Shown: one piece after another, positions 6,843 to 14,159 of the stretch
Numbering within the stretch: position 1 is the first letter of the stretch
How the letters are laid out: every line of letters starts with the position of its first letter
Assembly (NCBI GenBank): GCA_038065015.1
Contig: JBBTRU010000038.1
Span: forward strand, 1-19,438
Origin: CAIPSZ01 sp038065015
GTDB lineage: Bacteria > Patescibacteriota > Patescibacteriia > PEXW01
Direction: 5' to 3'
Length of the DNA: 19,438 nt
Made by a program: the position numbers and the translations under genes
Notes under the pieces: model-generated
The model's input: only the letters and a program-made list of their open reading frames with translations
What the model was told of the DNA's origin: nothing
The model's database searches: none

Positions 6843-7994
6843 ATGCGAAAAGCATCAGTTTCTCTGGGTCTCGGCGCACTTGCGCTGTCGGCGATTGTTG
6901 GCTTTGGCCAACCCGCGCTGGCAGAGAGTAGCCTTGGCACCACGTTTGTCTCTGGGACATTAACGGCCATGAGCGGCACAACCGTGCCGGCTATTTTTAC
7001 CGTTACCGCCGGGGCAACGGTCTACACCGTCAACGTAACGGCAGACACGAAAATTGTCCGCAAATACAACGGCACGTCGGACCTTGGTGAATTTTTAGTT
7101 GGTGACACAGTGGAAGTCCGCGGCATGCTTTCGAACGACGTACTGAACTCGATTGCCGCCACGCGCATAAAAAATACTTCTATCCAACGGAAGGATGGCA
7201 CCTTTAAAGGTAAAGTGATCGCAAAGAATTGCGACGCGGGTTACTTCACGTTCAAACCCGATAGCCGCGTGGAACAGACGGTGTATTTCACCACCGCCAC
7301 CAAGTTCACCCGCGGGGGCGAGAAAATTGGCTGCGCCAGCTTGATCGCTAACGAACGCGGAAAAATTATTGGCGTGTGGCGCAAAGCTACGAACCGCATT
7401 GACGCGGACCGCGTGATTGTGGACCTGCGCACGATTAGCGGAACAATCTCGGCCATTACCCTCACGAATAGTGGTTTGCCTGCAACCATCACGGTGGACC
7501 GCAAAGTGAAGGTGAAGAGCAGCGCCTTCCACATGAGCACGTCCGAGGGCAGCGAAACAACCACCATCGAGAGCTGGACGATAAACGTCACCAGTGCCAC
7601 CAAGCTCTACCGCCACTACCTCAAGACGGCAACAATCGAAGAATTCCTGGTTGGCGACAAAGTGGAAGCGCGCGGCACGCTGGCCGGTGATAATACCCTG
7701 AACGCCAAATGGGTGCGCAACTCCTCGCTCACCATTAAGTACGGCGATATTCAGGGTACGGTCCTCTCGGTAGATGCTGACGCGAAGACATTTGTCTTGC
7801 GTACGAAGGAAAAGAAGTACGGCGATATTACCGTGACCGTTGTCGATGCCACCAAGTACGTCGACGAGAACGGCCTTCGTGCCTTTGCCGACATTTCGGT
7901 CGGAGACAAGCTGAAGGTTCTCGGCACCTACACCTCGAACACCAAGAAGCTCGCCGCCACGCGCGTGTTCTTCAAAGAAGCGCAGGACGAGTAA
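6843..7994 (+). CDS. Exported DUF5666-like repeat protein
   Basis: A 383-residue secreted or surface protein. The signal peptide is clear: MRK, a hydrophobic core to about 20, and an ALA cleavage site at 25-27. The mature part holds four beta-rich modules of about 75-100 residues (35-112, 120-194, 197-294, 302-377) that resemble the DUF5666 family. Modules 1, 3 and 4 share the LVGDxVEVRGxL pattern (near 86, 269 and 352) and end in an A(A/K)xxV/I strand. Module 2 is divergent and contains two cysteines (130 and 164). Function is unknown; the fold is likely OB-like. I use ATG 6843 rather than the earlier TTG in frame because the signal peptide begins there and the promoter overlaps the TTG. A terminator follows. 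Confidence 0.82.
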   Translation: MRKASVSLGLGALALSAIVGFGQPALAESSLGTTFVSGTLTAMSGTTVPAIFTVTAGATVYTVNVTADTKIVRKYNGTSDLGEFLVGDTVEVRGMLSNDVLNSIAATRIKNTSIQRKDGTFKGKVIAKNCDAGYFTFKPDSRVEQTVYFTTATKFTRGGEKIGCASLIANERGKIIGVWRKATNRIDADRVIVDLRTISGTISAITLTNSGLPATITVDRKVKVKSSAFHMSTSEGSETTTIESWTINVTSATKLYRHYLKTATIEEFLVGDKVEARGTLAGDNTLNAKWVRNSSLTIKYGDIQGTVLSVDADAKTFVLRTKEKKYGDITVTVVDATKYVDENGLRAFADISVGDKLKVLGTYTSNTKKLAATRVFFKEAQDE

Positions 7995-8015
7995 GTACTC
8001 TATTGAAACGCAAAC

Positions 8016-8045
8016 AAGAGCCGCCCGATTTCTCGAGCGGCTCTT
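8016..8045. terminator. Bidirectional terminator between convergent genes
   Basis: AAGAGCCGC (8016-8024) pairs with GCGGCTCTT (8037-8045), and the stem extends inward by CGA/TCG after one mismatch. It lies between the rightward DUF5666 gene and the leftward surface protein gene. Confidence 0.88.
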
Positions 8046-8066
8046 TCGTTAAAGGTTGAAGGCCTC

Positions 8067-11000
8067 CTACCGCGGAATTAGGCGCACCACGCTGGCGCCG
8101 AGTACGCGGCCTTTGCTGTAGGTAATCTTCTTAATGGTCTGCCGGCCGTCGCTGTTGGTAAAGGTCATGTCGTAGGTGGCGTTCTTCAACTTGGATGTAG
8201 GCACGGTCACGAGCAGGCTCTTGGCGCTCTTCACCTGCACTTTGCTGGCTTTTACTGTGCCAACCGCCGCACTAACCTTGCTGGTAAAGTTCGTGCCGGT
8301 AATCTCCAGCACCATGCTGCTACCGGATTTGCTCTTGTACTTCACCGTGCTCACGGTCGGTTTTTTCTTGGCCGTACCGGTAACGGAGAATTTGGTCAGG
8401 TGCGTGGTCGTAAGCGTCGCGGTATTGTCTTTGGTGTCGACTAAACCCGTAGCGCCATCAGTAGACCAGGTCTCGGTCTGCGCATCCCAGAACTTGGTGG
8501 CCAAGCCCTTCTCGCGCAAGCCGCTATTTACCACCGCACTGTCGGCGTATGGCAAAGTGATAGTAGCGGGCTGGTCCAAATTCTTCTTCTCGCGGCCATC
8601 AGGATCGGTGGCTTTCACTTCATAGGCGAGGGACGCCGGGCGGTCCATAGTTGTCGGGTCAATGTCTACCGTGGGCGTGACGGTAACGGAAACGTTCCCG
8701 CTGGTGCCTAAGGCAAAAGGCGGCAAGGAAACGCTCGTGCCATCGGCCAAGCCAATGGTCAAACTGTCATCCGCGCTGCCCGATTTTGTTACCGGGCCGG
8801 GAATGGTAATGCCCGAATCTTTGAGCGTGAGGTTGACCGTATTGGCGCCAACTTTCGGTGTCACTTCGGAAACCTCGCTGGTCGTGAGCTTGGCACCCGA
8901 AATGTCAGTAACAATCACGTTCCATTTTTCCCCGCTGGTTACGCTAAGACTGTACGTACCATTCGAGCCGACGGTGCCGGTGACCTGCGAGCCATCGGCC
9001 GAAAACGCCGTAACCGTGCCGCCCTTTTCCACTTTGGTACCGAATTTCACCGTACCCTTAAGCGTTGCGTTGGTGGCTTCAAACTTGAGATTCGAGGTCG
9101 TGGTCGAGCCACCCGAAACCTTCACGGATTTACCGTCCGGTGGCAGCTGCGTCTCGGCAACCCCGGGTGTCTCGCCAACCGTTACCAGGTAGGTCCCGTC
9201 CGGCACTTTAACGGTGTACACACCTGTTTCATTTGTCTCGGTCGTCACCGTAACAATGTCGTTCGGGTTAGCCGCGGCATTATTTTCGAGGGTAGACCGG
9301 TTATCCAAAACGACGAGGGCGCGTTGCACGGCTGTGCCGCTCGCATCGGTAACAGTACCGGTGATGGTGTTCGCACCTTTCAGCACGGTAATATTCTTGC
9401 TCACGCTCTGCCCGGCCGTCACGGTAACGCTGTTCTGCCCGGCAGGACGGTTGAGCAGCGCATTGGTAAGTTCAGGATTCTCAATGTCGTAGTCATACAG
9501 CCACGTCCCGGCCGCCAGGGGCAAACTGTACGTTCCGTCTGCAGCCACGGTGGTGCTGGTAAAGTTCCCATCGGCATCTAAGGCGACCACCTGAATATCC
9601 GAGCCCGGGCTGGTAATGGTGGTGCCATCCTTGAGCTTCAGGGCCCCGCTCATGACCGCGTCGTACGCCCGGAGCGTGAGATTCTGCGTTGCGGACGCGC
9701 CGGTAATGGTCACTTGCTTCTCGGCCCCACCCGCAAAGTCTGCGCCGGGGGCGGCTTGCACGCCGACAATCACTTTGGTTCCGGCCAGTTCGGCCGAAGC
9801 GTAGTCGATGCTAAAGGCGCCATCAACAACGGTGGCCGAAACCCGCACCTTATTGTTGCTGGTACGGACGTACGCGCTCCCGATAAAATCCGTCACTTTG
9901 GTACCGGCGCTATTCACGACGTTGCCGCTAATGGTACGGTCAATGGTTTTCATTTGGATATTCAAGCCCGTAACCGTCTGGCCATTCGCCACCGTGGCCG
10001 TTGCAGGCATAACCTGGCTGTACTGCGACTTGCCGCTGGGCGCATTCAAGCCAATGGTCCAGGTACCCGCGCCGACCGTAAAGTCAAAATTTCCACTCGG
10101 ATCAGTATTGCCAGTAACGCGCTCGCTGCCGCCTTCCCGCACCGCCAGGAGCGAAACATTTGGGATGGCCGCGCCTTTCGTGGTGGTCACTTTGCCTTTC
10201 AAGTGGCCGCTATTCACCTGCGCCAGCACCGTGCCCAGGTCAACGTTACCGTTCTCGGTCATCACGAACGTGGTGGCGGCAGGATCGAAAGATTTGCCGT
10301 TGAGATCGCTGTGGAAAGCCGAAATGGAATAAATACCAGGAGTCAGGTACACGCTCAACCCCGAATCGGCCTGGCGCACTTTGCGCATGGTGCCCACACC
10401 ATCGGCGCGGCGGAAGTTAATGTCGGCCACAAAGTTGCTGCTCGTGAGTTTGCTGCTATCACTGTTGAGCAGGATGACGCTGACCTTGCCGGTTGCGTGC
10501 GTGACCACAAAATCGAATGTTTGCGATTCGACCGTGGTATCGGTGGCAAAATCCACGCGCGTGGGTGGAACCTCGGAAATCCAGGTGGGGGTATATTCCG
10601 AAAGGTTCACTACCGGCTGAGCAAACCACGTCCCGCCGACCATGGTGGCGGTGTACACGCCGCTGCCGTTGGTGCGGACGTTGGAGAGGCGGCTGGCACC
10701 CGTAATGTTGTACGGGTCAATATTGATGTCCGCATCGGTAATAAGGTTGCCCAAATTATCCCGCACCGTGCCGGTAATGGTCTTGGTGGTTTGCACGAAG
10801 GTAAAATTTTTGCCGGTTTGTGAAACTCCCGCGTACGTAAAATTGTACGAGCCTTCGCCGGAACGGTTGTAACCCGTCGGGGTGGTCGCCTCGACCACAT
10901 ACGGCGTGCCGTTCGTTAGGTCATTGTCGAAGTGGTACGCGCCGGTGCCATCGGTAACCGTGGTGGTAGAAAAAATGCCGTCGGGGGTGTGCAACTGAAT

Positions 11001-11162
11001 TGTCACTCCGGACATTGCTGTGCCGGTGCTTGTAGAGACGGTGCCGGTGACGACGTTGACCACGGCCCGGGCCGGACTAATAATGCCGGGGAACGACAAA
11101 ACCAACATCGCTAGGGTCGCGCTGGCCAGGATGCGCAGCGAAGACTTTCGAACGTGTCGCAT
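8067..11162 (-). CDS. Large surface protein of tandem carboxypeptidase-regulatory-like modules
   Basis: A 1031-residue exported protein. The signal peptide is basic RHVRK, a hydrophobic core to about 28, and an ARA cleavage site at 31-33. About eight beta-sandwich modules of 75-100 residues follow (roughly 37-120, 128-225, 226-315, 320-405, 410-500, 503-595, 598-695, 699-780). Many show the ITGTVxDxxG...xTxxxGxYxxxVxxGTW pattern of the CarboxypepD_reg/CNA-B-like superfamily. Then come a region like the ZU5-type extracellular domain (about 782-928, ending TTHLTKFSVTG) and an IPT/TIG-like domain (about 935-1015). There are no cysteines, no LPXTG signal and no C-terminal membrane segment, so its attachment is unclear. 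I start at 11162, not the upstream TTG at 11228, because the signal peptide begins there. It diverges from the giant prepilin gene, which contains the same module type. Confidence 0.85.
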   Translation of the reverse strand: MRHVRKSSLRILASATLAMLVLSFPGIISPARAVVNVVTGTVSTSTGTAMSGVTIQLHTPDGIFSTTTVTDGTGAYHFDNDLTNGTPYVVEATTPTGYNRSGEGSYNFTYAGVSQTGKNFTFVQTTKTITGTVRDNLGNLITDADINIDPYNITGASRLSNVRTNGSGVYTATMVGGTWFAQPVVNLSEYTPTWISEVPPTRVDFATDTTVESQTFDFVVTHATGKVSVILLNSDSSKLTSSNFVADINFRRADGVGTMRKVRQADSGLSVYLTPGIYSISAFHSDLNGKSFDPAATTFVMTENGNVDLGTVLAQVNSGHLKGKVTTTKGAAIPNVSLLAVREGGSERVTGNTDPSGNFDFTVGAGTWTIGLNAPSGKSQYSQVMPATATVANGQTVTGLNIQMKTIDRTISGNVVNSAGTKVTDFIGSAYVRTSNNKVRVSATVVDGAFSIDYASAELAGTKVIVGVQAAPGADFAGGAEKQVTITGASATQNLTLRAYDAVMSGALKLKDGTTITSPGSDIQVVALDADGNFTSTTVAADGTYSLPLAAGTWLYDYDIENPELTNALLNRPAGQNSVTVTAGQSVSKNITVLKGANTITGTVTDASGTAVQRALVVLDNRSTLENNAAANPNDIVTVTTETNETGVYTVKVPDGTYLVTVGETPGVAETQLPPDGKSVKVSGGSTTTSNLKFEATNATLKGTVKFGTKVEKGGTVTAFSADGSQVTGTVGSNGTYSLSVTSGEKWNVIVTDISGAKLTTSEVSEVTPKVGANTVNLTLKDSGITIPGPVTKSGSADDSLTIGLADGTSVSLPPFALGTSGNVSVTVTPTVDIDPTTMDRPASLAYEVKATDPDGREKKNLDQPATITLPYADSAVVNSGLREKGLATKFWDAQTETWSTDGATGLVDTKDNTATLTTTHLTKFSVTGTAKKKPTVSTVKYKSKSGSSMVLEITGTNFTSKVSAAVGTVKASKVQVKSAKSLLVTVPTSKLKNATYDMTFTNSDGRQTIKKITYSKGRVLGASVVRLIPR

Positions 11163-11245
11163 ATACGCTTTGGTTAATGGGAAGTTTATCTTGGCGTTAC
11201 TATCCCATATTTTCCGCGCAACGTCCACGACAGAGGGAAATACGG

Positions 11246-11258
11246 TATACTATATGCC
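11246..11258 (+). promoter_or_regulatory. -10 element giving a probable leaderless start
   Basis: TATACT (11246-11251) ends 7 bases before the ATG at 11259, and no ribosome binding site is present. No strong -35 is seen. Confidence 0.55.
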
Positions 11259-13445
11259 ATGCGAAAGCCGGAGGGCACCACACTCATCGAGGCTATCGTC
11301 GGGATCACTATCCTTGCGTTTGTCTTTACGTTTATTACCGGCACATTTGTCTTGAGCGCCAATGGTTTGTCCCGCTCTAAATTCCGCGTCCTCGCCACGG
11401 CCCTAGCCAACGAGCACATGGAAACGCTGCGGAACATGCCCTACACCCAGCTGGGCACAACCACCGGCGTACCCAGTGGCAGCATTCTGGCCTCGCAAAC
11501 CATTTCCCGGTCGAATATCAGCTTTACCCTCGATTCGCGCATTGATTGGATCGATGACCCATTCGACGGCAACGCCGCGGGGACTATTGTCGGCAAACCG
11601 CAAGACACCACGCCCACCGACTACAAAAAAGTACAGGTCACCGTCAGCTGGTCGGGCAGTGGCGCCAGTAATGTCCGGCTTACCTCCACCGTCACCCCGA
11701 AAGGCCTCGAAGCGCCCAGCAACACGGGTTCGCTGCTCATTACGGTTTTCGATGCCAATGGGCAACCCGTGCCCGAAGCGGATGTGACGGTAACCAATAC
11801 GAATCTCATCCCCAACGTCAATATCGTCACGACCACGGATATCCAGGGGAACTTGCAGTTGCTGGGTCTCACGCCCGATTTAAATAACTACCACGTGGTT
11901 GTTTCGAAAACGGGCTACACCACCGACTCCACGCTGCCGGTGAGTGGTGGAAATCCACTGCCCGTAAAACCCGATCTCTCCATTATCACCAATGGGATAA
12001 CCAGCAGCAGCTTGAGCATTGATCACACGAGCAGCCTGGCCGTGACCACGAAAGACGCGCTGTGCGTCGCAGTACCCAGCATCGGCTTTAACGTAAAAGG
12101 GCAGTACCTTATCGGTAACCCGCCCCCCAGCCCCGTGCTGGCGTACGACGTGGACCACACCACCGATGGCAGCGGCCAAAAAACCCTAAGCAACCTACAC
12201 TGGGACAACTACTCGCTCACCCTCAATGGCGCCGCCCGGAATATTATTGGCATTATTCCCCCAACGAGTCTCAGCGTGCTGCCAAACACAAATGCCGACC
12301 TCACGCTCGTCCTCTCCGATACCTACTCGACCCATAGCCTGCTGGCGAGTGTGAAAGATGCGAATACCGGCCTGGCTATTTCGGGTGCAAGCGTGCAATT
12401 GACCGATGCGGGGTACGACGTAACGCAAGCCACTGGCCAAGGCGCCTGGAGCCAGAGTGACTGGTCGGGCGGCGGCGGCCAAGAGAACGTCGCGAATCTT
12501 ACCAAGTACCAGAGTGACGACGGCAACGTTGACGTGACGAGCACACCCGGCCAGGTGAGCCTGAAGCTGACGACGAGCACCCCCAGTGTTTCGGACACCT
12601 TCTCGGACACGACGAATCGTGATGCCGGCGCAACCACTGCCGTGTGGGATACGGGCGCTGGCGAACTGCGTTTGCCCCAAACGAGTGGGAACTACGACCC
12701 CACAGCCACGGCCCAAACGGTGAATCTCAATGCGCAACCCGGAAAAATTACCCAGGCAACGCTCACGGTCACCGACCAGGCAAATGGCAAAACCCTTAAC
12801 TACAGCCTGACGGCCGATGGAACAAGCTTTGCCAGCGTGACCCCCGGGGTTGCGCATATTTTTGCCCAAACCGGCAACGACCTGCGCCTGCGCGTCGATC
12901 TGGCGACTGACGATCCGGCCGTGACGCCAACAGTACTCGACGTGAGCGTGACGTACACAGTCGAAAGCTACGAAACCGCCGGGACGCTGACCTCTTCAAC
13001 CTTTGATACCGGCACAACCAGCAGCTTCATTGCACTCACCTGGAACCCGACGGGCCAACCGGCGGCCGCCGGCGATGATGCCGTGCGTTTCCAAATAGCG
13101 AGCAACGATGACGATGCCACCTGGGACTTTGTCGGGCCCGACGGCACAGCGGGAACGTACTACACGGGCAGCGGTACGCCCGTTGCCGCCGCGAACCAAA
13201 ATCTTCGCTACGTGCGGTACCGGCTCTTCTTGCATACCGATGACCAGCAAACCAGCCCGGGCGTTTCGGATGTGGCCATTGGCTACACCTCCGGGTGCAC
13301 GCCGCCAGGGCAAACCTTTTTCGGCAATCTTGCCAGCAGCACGTACCAGGTGAGTATTACGAAAACCGGGTACGCGCCTTTTAGCACGGCCGTCAATGTG
13401 AGCGGCAACCTCTGGAACACCTTCCAACTTGTACCCAGCGCATGA
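11259..13445 (+). CDS. Giant prepilin-like minor pilin with beta-domain adhesin region
   Basis: A 728-residue protein with a type IV prepilin N-terminus: a short basic leader ending in Gly6, then TTLIEAIVGITILAFVF, with glutamate at +5 and a hydrophobic helix to about 33. Prepilin peptidase would cut after Gly6. Ordinary pilins have 120-250 residues; here about 550 extra residues are added. A carboxypeptidase-regulatory-like module is visible at about 156-225 and a divergent one at about 260-325. A third appears split: LLASVKDANTGLAISGASV (361-379) starts it and FFGNLASSTYQVSITKTGY (687-705) seems to finish it, with about 280 beta-rich, Asp/Thr-rich residues inserted. Cysteines 269 and 680 are the only two. 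It is the first gene of a three-pilin operon and overlaps the next by 4 bases. An adhesive pilus-tip role is inference. Confidence 0.85.
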   Translation: MRKPEGTTLIEAIVGITILAFVFTFITGTFVLSANGLSRSKFRVLATALANEHMETLRNMPYTQLGTTTGVPSGSILASQTISRSNISFTLDSRIDWIDDPFDGNAAGTIVGKPQDTTPTDYKKVQVTVSWSGSGASNVRLTSTVTPKGLEAPSNTGSLLITVFDANGQPVPEADVTVTNTNLIPNVNIVTTTDIQGNLQLLGLTPDLNNYHVVVSKTGYTTDSTLPVSGGNPLPVKPDLSIITNGITSSSLSIDHTSSLAVTTKDALCVAVPSIGFNVKGQYLIGNPPPSPVLAYDVDHTTDGSGQKTLSNLHWDNYSLTLNGAARNIIGIIPPTSLSVLPNTNADLTLVLSDTYSTHSLLASVKDANTGLAISGASVQLTDAGYDVTQATGQGAWSQSDWSGGGGQENVANLTKYQSDDGNVDVTSTPGQVSLKLTTSTPSVSDTFSDTTNRDAGATTAVWDTGAGELRLPQTSGNYDPTATAQTVNLNAQPGKITQATLTVTDQANGKTLNYSLTADGTSFASVTPGVAHIFAQTGNDLRLRVDLATDDPAVTPTVLDVSVTYTVESYETAGTLTSSTFDTGTTSSFIALTWNPTGQPAAAGDDAVRFQIASNDDDATWDFVGPDGTAGTYYTGSGTPVAAANQNLRYVRYRLFLHTDDQQTSPGVSDVAIGYTSGCTPPGQTFFGNLASSTYQVSITKTGYAPFSTAVNVSGNLWNTFQLVPSA

Positions 13446-14050
13446 AACGATATTTTCCCAAAGGGTTTACCCTCCTGGAAGTGGTCATTACGGCCAGCAT
13501 TTTGGCAGCGGTGGCAACGCTTGCGGCAACGCTTGCCAGTACGGGTTTTCAGAACTGGGATCGCAATCGTGAGCAAGTAGAGTCGCAAGAATCGGCTCGC
13601 ACCGCCCTCACGCGCATCAGCAAACTCATTCGCGAGGCCCAGCCGGCCGACAACGGCAGCTACACCATTGCCGCGGCCGCCGCACAAACCATTACCTTCT
13701 ACGCCGATGCGGACAATGACGGCGGTCACGAGCAAGTTCGACTCTTCCTGCAAGGGACGCAGCTAAAAATGGGCATTATTAAACCCGCAGGCTCGCCGGT
13801 ATCCTACCCGGTGGGCAACGAAACCGTCCAAACGCTGGTCAGCGGCATACAGAATGGCGGCGCACCAGTTTTTACCTACTACGACGGAAATTTTACCGGT
13901 ACGCAAGCACCGCTCACGCTGCCAATTACTATCCAGAATGTGCGGCTGGTACACATTGCGCTTATCATTGATGCCGACCCGACGAAAATCCCAACGGCAA
14001 TTACCGTCGAAACGAATATGGCGTTCCGTAATCTCAAGGACAACCTCTAG
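13442..14050 (+). CDS. PulJ/PilW-like prepilin
   Basis: A 202-residue minor pilin. The N-terminus MKRYFPKG-FTLLEVVITASIL is a textbook prepilin peptidase site (cut after Gly8, Phe+1, Glu+5), followed by one hydrophobic helix to about 35. The following RNREQVESQESARTALTRISKLIREAQ helix and the beta-rich C-terminal domain resemble the PulJ/GspJ-PilW group, which joins the pilus tip priming complex. The start codon overlaps the stop of the giant prepilin (ATGA), so the two are coupled; no separate ribosome binding site is seen. It ends in TAG, just before a repeat-rich gap. Confidence 0.88.
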   Translation: MKRYFPKGFTLLEVVITASILAAVATLAATLASTGFQNWDRNREQVESQESARTALTRISKLIREAQPADNGSYTIAAAAAQTITFYADADNDGGHEQVRLFLQGTQLKMGIIKPAGSPVSYPVGNETVQTLVSGIQNGGAPVFTYYDGNFTGTQAPLTLPITIQNVRLVHIALIIDADPTKIPTAITVETNMAFRNLKDNL

Positions 14051-14130
14051 TTACGAACTACGAATGAAACCTACGAATATACGAAATACGAATGGGGAAA
14101 AGCCTAGGGCCTATGGCCTATGGCGCATGG
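14051..14130 (+). repeat. Short-repeat intergenic segment (TACGAA and CCTATGG units)
   Basis: Five copies of ACGAA (four written ACGAAT or ACGAAC) occur between 14052 and 14094, followed by GGGCCTATGGCCTATGGCGCATGG-like repeats (14107-14130). The period and composition are unlike the flanking genes. It lies between two pilin genes that should be co-transcribed. Confidence 0.55.
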
Positions 14131-14159
14131 ACGCAAGAAAAATCTCCGCTATTCTCCAT

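Noticed and set aside
9714..10823. Long rightward open frame opposite the modular surface protein
   Set aside because: The product is compositionally odd (many His/Arg/Gly) with no domain, while the leftward frame has regular repeated modules and a signal peptide.
11163..11228. 22-residue extension of the large modular surface protein from a TTG start
   Set aside because: The signal peptide starts at ATG 11162. The extension would put hydrophilic residues before it.
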